Shown piece by piece: positions 1 through 8,100 of a stretch of DNA of 9,452 bases. This DNA comes from Candidatus Cloacimonadota bacterium (GTDB taxonomy: Bacteria; Cloacimonadota; Cloacimonadia; Cloacimonadales; Cloacimonadaceae). The notes beneath the pieces are model-generated. The model was given only the letters and a program-made list of their open reading frames with translations. It made no database searches and was not told where the DNA came from. Numbering within the stretch: the stretch's first letter is position 1; each line of letters starts with the position of its first letter. Location of the stretch: positions 1-9,452 of the forward strand of contig JAQVMI010000052.1 in assembly GCA_028703735.1 (NCBI GenBank). Reading direction: 5' to 3'. The translations under genes and the position numbers were made by a program.

Positions 1-318
1 GGTTTTGATTGGCAGGATATAAAGCCTGTTCTGGAAAAGCTGGATGAAGAACGGGAAGAGCTTTATGAAGCTTTGGCAGAAGGTGATAGCACCATGATTT
101 ATGAAGAACTGGGGGATATGATCTTTACCCTGGTTAATCTTGCCCGAAAGTTACAGATAGATTCCGAAGCTGCGCTAAAGGATTGCACCCGCAAATTCAC
201 CCGCCGCTTTCATAGCATAGAACAACATTACAAAAACAGCGGAGCAGATATACATGCAGCAAGCCTCGAAGAACTCGATGCCCATTGGGAAAAAGCGAAA
301 GAGCAAAAACCTGTTTAA
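1..318 (+). CDS. mazG: MazG-family nucleoside triphosphate pyrophosphohydrolase, C-terminal part (5' end outside window)
   Basis: The frame is open from base 1, so this is the last 105 residues of a longer protein. MazG hydrolyses NTPs and dNTPs to the monophosphate and pyrophosphate in the cytoplasm, removing non-canonical nucleotides or lowering NTP pools. The visible part matches the C-terminal helical MazG domain. It opens with GFDW, followed by an acidic helix DEEREELYEAL (fragment residues 15-25) and then EELGDMIFTLVNLAR (35-49). Together these are the EExxE...ExxD metal-binding signature. A KFTRRFHSIE stretch follows, as in E. coli MazG. An internal ATG at 73 would remove the first acidic motif, so it is not the true start. 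The 3' end overlaps the downstream kinase gene by 65 bp, which implies co-transcription. The family call is firm; the nucleotide preference is unknown. Confidence 0.93.
   Translation, partial: GFDWQDIKPVLEKLDEEREELYEALAEGDSTMIYEELGDMIFTLVNLARKLQIDSEAALKDCTRKFTRRFHSIEQHYKNSGADIHAASLEELDAHWEKAKEQKPV
241..244 (+). promoter_or_regulatory. Ribosome binding site of the histidine kinase gene, inside mazG
   Basis: GGAG sits 9 nt before the ATG at 254, within the mazG coding sequence. The later ATG at 278 has only a weak GAAG-like sequence before it. This favours the long start and a 65-bp overlap with mazG, though not conclusively. Confidence 0.5.
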
Positions 319-1810
319 CCGTTTGCGGCTCTTTTTAATCGCGGGTAGCCTGGCTATATTCGTCTTTTTTGCCGTTTATATCCAGATATTGATAAAGCAG
401 GCAAAGGTAGAGCAGGAGTATGTGCCACGTATTTTTGCCAAGTACATTGCCTATACGGATAGTTATCTGAGAGCAGCAGAGCTAAACGCTCAGCTTATCA
501 CAGAGGTAAGCTCTAAGTACTTACAGTTTACGGGGACAAGGTATTTCCAGCAAAACCTATGGGATTACATAAGCACGGAATTCATGCCCGAAAACCCTAT
601 TCCGGTTATCATTACTGATTCCAGTTTTCAGCCTTTGATGTGGAAAAATGTGGGAGTTCCACCCGATACTTTGTTTAGCGAGCTTAGCCCGGTTTCCCGC
701 AAAAAACTGGAAGACATGATGACCATTATGATTCAAACACCTTTGGCGGGAGAAGGTGAGATCACCGGCTATGCCTATTATAGTAAACCAATATCATTCC
801 AGCAGTTTATCAAGAATATAGATTATTCTGTAATCGTTACCGATCGCAATAAACAACCCCTATTCTGGCGGAATGTGGATATCCCTGAAACCACGAACTA
901 TTATCAGATTAGTCCCGACGATCAGCAAAAATTGATCAATAAAATTGCAGTGATGGATGAAATCCCTTTATCCAACGATGCAGATAGCCTTGGGTTCATC
1001 TATTTTTCCACCATCAAATCTCTTTCTTACATTCGCTATGTGGTTATTCTGGAATTAATTCTGGCTGTGATGGTGATTTTCTTTGGGGCTTATGGCTTAT
1101 TTTTATTACGCAGAACCGAAAAGGATACACTCTGGATAGGGTTAGCCAAGGAAACTGCCCATCAATTTGGCACTCCCATTACTTCCCTGATGGGCTGGCT
1201 GGATTACATCAAAGAAAGCCCTCCGGAAGGTGGCACCCGTGACATGAACCAGATTGTGGAGCACATGCAGGCAGATCTTAATCACCTTCGAAACGTGGCT
1301 TCACGCTTTGGCAAGGTTGGCAGCACCACGAAACTGGAACCCCAAAATTTGCACCAGATTTTAACGCAGATGGTGGAATACTTCAGCTTACGTATGCCAC
1401 ATTTGGGAACTCGTATAGATATATATTTAATCAGCAAAGTGGAAGGCATAGAAGTGCTTCTGGATGCCGAGCTTTTTAAATGGACTATGGAAAATCTTAT
1501 TAAAAACTGCGTGGATGCCATGAGCAAAAAAGGGGGCAACATCATTATTACCGCCACCCAAAAGCAGCCCTGGATTTACATACATATCCGGGATGAGGGT
1601 AAGGGCATTCCCCGCGGTAAATGGAAAACTATTTTTGAACCTGGGGTTACCACCAAAACCAGAGGTTGGGGTTTGGGTTTAAGCCTTGCCAAGCGCATTA
1701 TTGAAGAGTATCACAATGGACATATAAAGGTATTGCAAAGTGCACCCAACGAAGGCAGCACCTTCGAAATAAAGCTGCCTTGCCAAATTCATCATAAGGA
1801 GAAACAATGA
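254..1810 (+). CDS. Membrane-bound sensor histidine kinase with duplicated extracytoplasmic module
   Basis: This 518-residue kinase should autophosphorylate on a His and pass the phosphate to an unidentified response regulator; none is encoded here. A basic N-terminus leads into TM1 (about 25-47), an extracytoplasmic region (48-260) and TM2 (about 261-285). No HAMP domain separates TM2 from the dimerisation helix. The phosphoacceptor box is AKETAHQFGTP with H303. The N-box is ENLIKNCVDAM (413-423), G1 is DEGKGI (447-452), the F-box is around F461, and G2 is GWGLGL (471-476). The extracytoplasmic part holds two similar copies, 117-179 and 192-254. The ATG at 254 has GGAG 9 nt upstream; an ATG at 278 is a possible alternative. 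The gene overlaps mazG and, by ATGA, nnr. The input signal is unknown. Confidence 0.92.
   Translation: MQQASKNSMPIGKKRKSKNLFNRLRLFLIAGSLAIFVFFAVYIQILIKQAKVEQEYVPRIFAKYIAYTDSYLRAAELNAQLITEVSSKYLQFTGTRYFQQNLWDYISTEFMPENPIPVIITDSSFQPLMWKNVGVPPDTLFSELSPVSRKKLEDMMTIMIQTPLAGEGEITGYAYYSKPISFQQFIKNIDYSVIVTDRNKQPLFWRNVDIPETTNYYQISPDDQQKLINKIAVMDEIPLSNDADSLGFIYFSTIKSLSYIRYVVILELILAVMVIFFGAYGLFLLRRTEKDTLWIGLAKETAHQFGTPITSLMGWLDYIKESPPEGGTRDMNQIVEHMQADLNHLRNVASRFGKVGSTTKLEPQNLHQILTQMVEYFSLRMPHLGTRIDIYLISKVEGIEVLLDAELFKWTMENLIKNCVDAMSKKGGNIIITATQKQPWIYIHIRDEGKGIPRGKWKTIFEPGVTTKTRGWGLGLSLAKRIIEEYHNGHIKVLQSAPNEGSTFEIKLPCQIHHKEKQ
1796..1801 (+). promoter_or_regulatory. Ribosome binding site of nnr
   Basis: AAGGAG lies 5 nt before the ATG at 1807, within the last codons of the kinase gene. 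It fixes the start of nnr at the ATGA overlap. Confidence 0.8.
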
Positions 1811-3330
1811 TTTATGTGTTATCCTCTGCTCAAATGAAAGCTATTGATGCACGCGCTATAAATGAATTTGGTTTGCCGGCAAGGATACTGATGGAAAACG
1901 CCGGTAAGGGCTGTGCAGATTATCTGCTGAGTAATTATCCCAGTGCCGCAAAGGAAAGAGTGATTATCTTGCATGGTAGTGGCAATAATAGTGGCGATGG
2001 TTTTGTGATTGCACGCTGGCTGCATCTATCTGGCAGTAAGGTGGCATTATGCAAAGTGAAATCTGGCAAGCTTAGCCCCGAAAGCCAGGCAAATTTCGAA
2101 CTATGCGAAAAACTGGGAATATTGTGCTATGATATAAGCCGCGATAAAGCTGTGGATGTATTTAACACGCATTTAAGCTCTGCCACGATGATTATTGATG
2201 CCGTGTTTGGCATTGGGTTCAAAGGAGAACTGGACGCTTCCCTGATGCTGCTATTTGCAGCAACAAATTCTTGCACTGCTCTGCGCATAGCCATAGATAT
2301 TCCTTCGGGCACAAATGCAGATAGCGGAACCGGAGAAGATGCTTTTTTAGCGGATGAAACCCTTTGCATTCACAGCCCTAAGCTGGGTTCTTTATTGCAT
2401 ACAGGTAAAACCAAAAGCGGGAAACTGCACACAATTTCCCTTGGCATACCCAATAGCTATAACGAAGCAGAAAATCCTGCTATCCTGATAACTGACGAAA
2501 ACCATGCTACTCCAAAACGCTATCTTGGTGCTCATAAGGGTATGTATGGCAGAGTGCTTGTTATGGGAGGTTCACCAGGGTTTTTAGGATCGGTAGCCAT
2601 GACTTCACGTGCAGCATTAAGGGCTGGAGCAGGATTTGTAAATCTGCTTAGCCGCAAGGCTTTAGCAAGCTATTACTGCTGCAATCCTGCCGAGATTATG
2701 TTTATTGGTATTCCGGAATCTGATGCCACAAACCTACCAGATATGGAATCATGTTTAAACCTGTTAAAACAAGCAAACAGCCTTGTTATTGGACCAGGCT
2801 TGGGCTTGGATAAATATGCGCTGCTGCTATTGGAATTAGTGCTAAAAAACAGTGCTGTTCCAACTGTTGTAGATGCAGATGCCTTACGCCTGATAGCTTT
2901 GAATCCCAAATTGCAAAAGTATCTAAAGAAGCCTAATATCTTGCTTACTCCTCATTTGGGAGAGTTTCGTACTTTGGCAGATATTACCACGGCTCAGCTC
3001 GAAGAAAACAGGATACACTATTTGCAGGAATTTGTGCAAAAGCACAAAACCAGGGTATTGCTAAAATCCGATACCACAGTATATTGCGATGTAAAGAACC
3101 TGTATTTAAGCACCGCTGGTAACGATGGCTTGGCTACTGGTGGTAGCGGAGATGTATTAGCCGGAATTATTGCCTCCTTTGCTGCACAGGGAATGGAGCT
3201 GGGAAAAGCTGCCATAAATGCTGCTTTTTTAATGGGAAAAACTGCCGAAAGGCTTGCCTTAAAACGCCAAACACCCTCCATTATCCCCTCCGAGATTATC
3301 GAAAACCTGTTTATAAAAGAGGAAATTTGA
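1807..3330 (+). CDS. nnr: Bifunctional NAD(P)H-hydrate epimerase / ADP-dependent NAD(P)H-hydrate dehydratase
   Basis: This 507-residue protein repairs hydrated NADH and NADPH (NADHX, NADPHX). The N-terminal YjeF-type domain (about 1-215) interconverts the S and R epimers. The C-terminal ribokinase-like domain (about 225-505) dehydrates the S form using ADP. Epimerase motifs are GSGNNSGDG (57-65), DAVFGIGFKG (131-140) and DIPSGTNADSG (164-174). Dehydratase motifs are GRVLVMGGSPG (248-258), GPGLG (329-333), DADAL (356-360), TPHLGEF (381-387) and AGNDGLATGGSGDVLAG (437-453), with D449 as the likely catalytic residue. The length and fusion order match bacterial Nnr. It starts by ATGA overlap with the kinase gene and ends in a TTGA overlap with the next gene. 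With mazG it gives the operon a metabolite-repair theme. No defect is visible. Confidence 0.96.
   Translation: MIYVLSSAQMKAIDARAINEFGLPARILMENAGKGCADYLLSNYPSAAKERVIILHGSGNNSGDGFVIARWLHLSGSKVALCKVKSGKLSPESQANFELCEKLGILCYDISRDKAVDVFNTHLSSATMIIDAVFGIGFKGELDASLMLLFAATNSCTALRIAIDIPSGTNADSGTGEDAFLADETLCIHSPKLGSLLHTGKTKSGKLHTISLGIPNSYNEAENPAILITDENHATPKRYLGAHKGMYGRVLVMGGSPGFLGSVAMTSRAALRAGAGFVNLLSRKALASYYCCNPAEIMFIGIPESDATNLPDMESCLNLLKQANSLVIGPGLGLDKYALLLLELVLKNSAVPTVVDADALRLIALNPKLQKYLKKPNILLTPHLGEFRTLADITTAQLEENRIHYLQEFVQKHKTRVLLKSDTTVYCDVKNLYLSTAGNDGLATGGSGDVLAGIIASFAAQGMELGKAAINAAFLMGKTAERLALKRQTPSIIPSEIIENLFIKEEI
3319..3322 (+). promoter_or_regulatory. Ribosome binding site supporting a TTG start
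   Basis: GAGG lies 4 nt before the TTG at 3327, inside the end of nnr. With the overlap of TTG and the nnr stop (TTGA), it supports a coupled non-ATG start for the sulfite-oxidase-fold gene. Confidence 0.6.
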
Positions 3331-4040
3331 AGTATTTAGGTATTATTCTGCTACTTTCAGCCTTGCTTTTCGGGGCTGATATTTTGGCATTAACCGAAAC
3401 AACAATAACAGACGAAACACAAGAAGAAGGAGTTTCTGTGAATAAACTTGCTGCAATGGATACCCCTGTTTTTTGGGCAGAGGGACATCCGGGAGCCTTG
3501 AACAGGCAAAAATGGGAGCTCAGTGTGATGGGTTCCTGCCAAAAACCTCAAACCTTCACCTGGGATCAACTAAAGGAATTGCCGCAAACAGAAGTTCAGG
3601 GAAGGCTTACCAGCGTTACAAGATGGTCGGTAGGTGGATTGTGGAAAGGGGTTTCGCTTTCCACTATTTTAAAAGAAGTAGAGATTAAGCCAAGCTGCCG
3701 TTTTGTAAGGTTTTGGAGCGTGGGAGAGTATTACGATACCTCCATTCCCTTGGAGATCGCTTTAATGGAAAAATCCCTACTTGCACACAGCTATGAAGGG
3801 GAGTATTTAAGTGAGGATTACGGCGGACCTTTAAGAGCTTTCATCCCTTATCTATGGGGCTATAAATCTGCCAAAAGCGTGGTAAGAATAGAATTGATGG
3901 ATTATTACGTTCCCGGTTTCTGGGAAAAACGTGGCTATACAGATAGCGCAGAAATTGAGGCAGGAGCTTGCAGAGATATAAATGACGAGGGGAAGGTGAA
4001 ACAAATCCCCGCCGGAGAAGTGAAGGGATTTCTGAAGTGA
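3327..4040 (+). CDS. Exported sulfite-oxidase-fold (molybdopterin oxidoreductase-like) protein lacking the Mo-ligand cysteine
   Basis: This 237-residue protein resembles the Oxidored_molyb fold of sulfite oxidase and MsrP/YedY. Family-like stretches are WELSVMGSCQKPQTFTWDQL (63-82), SVTRWSVGGLWKGVSL (96-111), YGGPLRAFIPYLWGYKSAKS (165-184) and PGFWEKRGY (196-204). In active relatives the stretch 'CVxxWSxxxxWxG' begins with the Cys that binds molybdenum; here that position is Ser96 (AGC, 3612-3614). The N-terminus MKYLGIILLLSALLFGADILA looks like a Sec signal and has no twin arginine, although cofactor-loaded relatives normally use Tat. The start is TTG, overlapping the nnr stop. An internal GTG at 3438 with GGAG 5 nt upstream could make a form without the signal. 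The fold assignment is fairly sure. Catalytic activity and cofactor binding are doubtful, and the substrate is unknown. Confidence 0.82.
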   Translation: MKYLGIILLLSALLFGADILALTETTITDETQEEGVSVNKLAAMDTPVFWAEGHPGALNRQKWELSVMGSCQKPQTFTWDQLKELPQTEVQGRLTSVTRWSVGGLWKGVSLSTILKEVEIKPSCRFVRFWSVGEYYDTSIPLEIALMEKSLLAHSYEGEYLSEDYGGPLRAFIPYLWGYKSAKSVVRIELMDYYVPGFWEKRGYTDSAEIEAGACRDINDEGKVKQIPAGEVKGFLK

Positions 4041-4939
4041 AGCTGTGGCTAACCTATGTAAAAGCCATTCTTGCAATGCTTTGCTGGAGCGTAACCTTTG
4101 TTTGGTTCAAGGTTGCCTTTAGAACATACCGTCCATACGAGATCACTTTTCTGCGTTTGGTTTTGGCATCAGCACTGTTGTTCTTGGTGATGTGGCTGGG
4201 GAAACACGCTCAAAAGGTAACCCGGAAAGACTATTTACGCCTGATGTTAGTGGCTTTTTGCGAGCCATTTATGTATTTTATTGGCGAAGCTAATGGGATG
4301 CAATATGTTTCACCTACTTTGGGAAGTCTGATTATCTCTACCATACCGTTATTTTCTGCTGTGGCTGCGTGGTTTATTCTTAAGGAAAGGGTTTCGCTAT
4401 ACTTAATTCTGGGTTTGGTGATTTCCACCACAGGTGTGGCAATAATCAGCTTTAATAGCGGAGATCTTACTGCTACATCCAAAGGGGTAATGTTTCTAAT
4501 GATAGCCGTGTTTGCGGGGGTATTTTATGCCATCACCGTGCGGAATTTAACACACCGTTACAGCGCAATAACCATTGTAGCCTGGCAGAGTCTGTTTGGG
4601 TTGTTATACTTCTTCCCCTTGTTTTTGTATTATGATGGCAGCCATTTTGTCCACTTACAGCATTCTGCAATGGGTTTGCTAACCATAGCAGGAATGTCTG
4701 TTTTTGCTTCTGTGGGTGCTTTCATGCTATACACTGGGGTTATTCGCGATCTGGGGGTAATAAAATCCAATGTGTTTACCAATCTTATCCCTGTTTTTAC
4801 GGTAATTCTTGCCTTCTTTATTTTGGGCGATAGGCTTAATATTATCTCTACTATCGGGCTTGGTCTTGCCCTTGTAGGCTTGGTGTTATCCCAGTATAAA
4901 GACTTGCGCAGGTTATGCGAGGTAGCTTTTTTCAGTTAA
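4037..4939 (+). CDS. EamA/DMT-superfamily inner-membrane permease
   Basis: This 300-residue protein should have ten transmembrane helices and belongs to the drug/metabolite transporter superfamily. Such proteins move small metabolites or amino acids across the cytoplasmic membrane; the substrate cannot be read from sequence. Two EamA repeats are visible, about residues 5-140 and 150-286. Each ends in a matching block, IPLFSAVAAWFILKERVS (103-120) and IPVFTVILAFFILGDRLN (251-268), which reflects the family's internal duplication. The start is GTG at 4037, overlapping the previous stop as GTGA, with AAGGGA about 8 nt upstream. It appears to be the last gene of the operon. The length is normal for the family and no damage is seen. 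Confidence 0.9.
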   Translation: MKLWLTYVKAILAMLCWSVTFVWFKVAFRTYRPYEITFLRLVLASALLFLVMWLGKHAQKVTRKDYLRLMLVAFCEPFMYFIGEANGMQYVSPTLGSLIISTIPLFSAVAAWFILKERVSLYLILGLVISTTGVAIISFNSGDLTATSKGVMFLMIAVFAGVFYAITVRNLTHRYSAITIVAWQSLFGLLYFFPLFLYYDGSHFVHLQHSAMGLLTIAGMSVFASVGAFMLYTGVIRDLGVIKSNVFTNLIPVFTVILAFFILGDRLNIISTIGLGLALVGLVLSQYKDLRRLCEVAFFS

Positions 4940-5062
4940 AGCAGACGGCTTTAGTCTGCTAATCGTAATCGCACACGCCTTGTGTACAGATAGCCGAGGC
5001 GGCTGTAATTACGGTCTGGAAACAGTATTATACGGCTTAAGGCTGTATAGTAGCCTGTGTCT
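4940..5062 (+). repeat. Intergenic block of short inverted repeats (dispersed-repeat-like)
   Basis: Several hairpins sit side by side. AGCAGAC (4940-4946) pairs with GTCTGCT (4954-4960). AGCCG (4992-4996) pairs with CGGCT (5000-5004). TATAC (5029-5033) pairs with GTATA (5045-5049), extended inward by further and wobble pairs. Three words recur near the window end: GCGGCTGTAATTACGG (4999-5014 and 9417-9432), CTGGAAACAG (5016-5025 and 9373-9382) and AATCGTAA (4961-4968 and 9434-9441). The first hairpin follows the permease stop directly but has no T-run, so it is a poor terminator candidate. Confidence 0.6.
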
Positions 5063-5073
5063 AATGAATTTGG

Positions 5074-5102
5074 TTGACGAAATCCTGATGGTGAATTCTG
5101 AT
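5074..5102 (+). promoter_or_regulatory. Candidate promoter of the pyruvate:ferredoxin oxidoreductase gene
   Basis: TTGACG (5074-5079) resembles a -35 box. TCTGAT (5097-5102), 17 nt downstream, is a 4/6 match to a -10 box. It lies in the only spacer upstream of a large, probably highly expressed gene. The -10 is imperfect, so this is tentative. Confidence 0.35.
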
Positions 5103-5117
5103 GCCTAAAAATGGCAT
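5101..5117. promoter_or_regulatory. Small inverted repeat in the oxidoreductase leader
   Basis: ATGCC (5101-5105) and GGCAT (5113-5117) are 5-bp inverted arms around an AT-rich 7-nt centre (TAAAAAT). It overlaps the candidate -10 and lies 24 nt before the Shine-Dalgarno sequence. It could be an operator or a leader hairpin; chance occurrence is also possible. Confidence 0.3.
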
Positions 5118-5140
5118 TATTAACACATCAATATATAAAT

Positions 5141-5147
5141 AAAGGAG
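5141..5147 (+). promoter_or_regulatory. Strong ribosome binding site of the oxidoreductase gene
   Basis: AAAGGAG lies 7 nt before the ATG at 5155. The optimal sequence and spacing fix the start. Confidence 0.9.
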
Positions 5148-5154
5148 TTATACA

Positions 5155-8100
5155 ATGGCTAAACAAACCAAAGCCACCATGGATGGAAACACCGCTGCAG
5201 CGCATGTAGCTTATGCTTTCGCTGAAGTGGCTGCCATCTACCCTATCACACCTTCATCAGGTATGGGCGAACTTTCCGATGCTTGGGCTGCGGATGGACG
5301 CAAGAATATTAATGGCACCACCGTGGACGTTATAGAAATGCAATCTGAAGCAGGTGCTGCCGGTGCGGTGCATGGCTCACTTTCTGCCGGTGCCCTTACA
5401 ACCACCTTCACTGCCTCGCAGGGTTTAATGCTGATGCTTCCCAATATGCACAAAATTGCCGGAGAAATGCTGCCCACAGTGTTTTATGTTACTGCCCGCT
5501 CTTTAGCTGCGCAATCTCTCTCTATTTTTGGAGATCATAGCGATGTGATGAGTGCACGTAACACCGGTTTTGCTCTGCTTGCTTGCAACAGTGTTCAGGA
5601 AGTGATGGATTTAGCGTTGGTAGCTCAGCTTGCCACCATGAAAACCAGCATACCTTTCTTACTCTTCTTCGATGGATTCCGCACCAGCCACGAACTGCAA
5701 AAGATTGACGTGATAGATTACGAAACCATGGCTGAATTGGATGATGGCGAACTGATTGAAGCTTTCCGTAAAAGAGCTTTAACTCCAGATACGCCACGTA
5801 TTAAGGTTGGTCAGCAGGCTCCTGATGTTTACTTCCAGGGTCGCGAAACCACCAATTTAATCTATGCCCAGGCTCCAGCCATAATTGCAGAAACAATGAA
5901 GCAGGTGGGAGCTAAGATTGGACGTAACTACAATTTGTTCGATTACGTAGGTCATCCCGAAGCGGAAGATATTGTAATAGCCATGGGTAGCGGATGTGAA
6001 ACCATAGAAGAAGCCATCGGCTGGCTAAATAAAGAGCGTGGCATGAAACTTGGCTTAATAAAGGTTCGGGTTTACCGTCCCTTTGATACCAAGGCTTTCC
6101 TGGCTTCCATTCCTCAAAGCGTGAAGCGCATTGCTGTTTTGGATAGAACCAAAGAACCGGGCTCCATTGGCGAACCCCTTTATCTGGACGTAGTAACCGC
6201 TCTTAAAGACCGCAAAGACAGCTTCATTATTGGTGGACGCTATGGTCTTTCCAGCAAAGAATTTACCCCAAATATGATTTTGGCTGTTTACAAACACTTG
6301 GCTGCCAAAGGTTTCCATGGCTTTACTGTTGGTATAGAAGATGATGTTTCCAATCTTTCCTTGCCCTTAACAGAAAACATCAGTACCTTACCCGCAGGAA
6401 CCATTTCCTGCAAGTTCTGGGGTTTAGGCTCCGATGGAACAGTAGGTGCCAACAAAAACAGCATCAAGATTATTGGAGATCACACCGATCTTTACGTTCA
6501 GGGATACTTCCAATACGACAGTAAAAAGAGTGGCGGTATTACACGCAGTCATCTGCGTTTTGGCAAAACTCCCATACATAGCCAGTATTTGGTAACCCGT
6601 GAAGATTTTGTTGCCTGCCACAATCAAGCGTTTATCGGACGTTTTGACATCTTGGGTGGCATTAAAGAAAACGGAGTGTTCCTGCTAAACTCAAATTGGG
6701 AAACCCAGGAAGCCTTCCAAAACCTTACCTGTGCCATGCAGGAAACCATCATAAACAAGAAAATCAAATTCTACAACATCGATGGCTTAAAAATTGCCGA
6801 GGAAGTGGGTTTGGGTGGACGTGTGAACACCGTTATGCAAACCGCTTTCTTCCTTATTTCCGGAGTTTTAGACCGCGAGGAAGCTATAAATCTGATCAAA
6901 GCCTCTATCAAAAAGACTTACGGACGCAAAGGTGAAGAGATTGTGCAGATGAATCTCACCGCTGTGGATAGAGTTAATGAATCTTTAGTGCAGATTGATA
7001 TCCCGGGATCTGTTCCAGCTTGCCATACTCCGCTTAAAAAACTGGTTCCGGATGGATCCAACGAATTTACCAACACAGTGATAGAACCAATCATGCGTGA
7101 AATGGGTGACCAAATAAAGGTAAGCCAAATGCCCATAGATGGCTTTGTGGAAACCGGAACAGCCAAGCTGGAAAAACGGGCTGTTGCTCCTGCAGTGCCT
7201 CATTGGATTTCTGAAAATTGCATTCAGTGCAATCAATGTTCCTTTGTGTGCCCTCATGCTGCCATACGTGCCAAGCTTACCAAAAATGAAGATTTAGCCA
7301 ATAAGCCTGCAAGCTATAACACCTTGAATGCAACGGGTGCCGAAGGTTATCAATACAAAATACAGGTTTATATAGACGATTGTCAAAGCTGCCGTGTGTG
7401 CGTGAACGAATGCCCCAAGGCTGCTTTGGTGATGAGTCCCATCGAAGACGAACGCGAGAAAGGCGAACAGGCAAATTACGAATACTTCGAAAGCCTGCCG
7501 GCAGATGTAATGGCAAATTTCAAAGAAAGCACTGTGAAGGGTAGCCAATTCAAGCAACCTCTGTTAGAGTTCTCCGGAGCTTGTGCAGGTTGCGGCGAAA
7601 CCCCTTACATAAAGCTTTTAACCCAGCTTTTTGGCGACCGCATGATTATTGCCAATGCCACAGGCTGTTCCAGCATTTGGGGCGGAACCTTCCCCACCAT
7701 TCCTTATTGCAAAAACAAAGATGGCAAGGGTCCTGCCTGGGCAAACAGCCTTTTCGAGGACAATGCCGAATACGGATATGGAATGCGTTTGGCAGTACGC
7801 TCGCACCGCAAATTATTAAAGCTTGCCCTGCAGCATTTGATGGAAAAGAATATAGATGCTACCGTGAAAGAAGCAATTGGCTATGCCATTGAACATTATG
7901 ACGCAGTGGATACCCCAGCCAAAGAAAACGCTGCCAAATTGGTGGCATTATTACCCAAAGCTCTTGAAAGTGCTTGTGAAGGCTGTGCCAAATTGATGCG
8001 CCGGGTTATAGAACTGCAAGATTACCTTATTGAGAAATCAATTTGGGCAATTGGTGGAGATGGCTGGGCTTATGATATCGGTTATGGCGGGTTAGATCAT

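Noticed and set aside
73..318. A separate small protein starting at ATG 73
   Set aside because: The frame is open from base 1 and the upstream part encodes the first acidic metal-binding motif of MazG, so 73 is an internal Met.
4940..4960. Rho-independent terminator after the permease gene
   Set aside because: The 7-bp hairpin is well placed but has no following T-run; it fits better as one of several hairpins in the spacer.
7294..7557. Minus-strand open frames opposite the oxidoreductase gene
   Set aside because: They are antisense shadows of a well-defined gene, with no ribosome binding site or recognisable domain.
7581..7892. 103-codon + strand frame inside the oxidoreductase gene
   Set aside because: It lies out of frame within the conserved TPP domain and encodes a low-plausibility, Cys/Arg/His-rich sequence.
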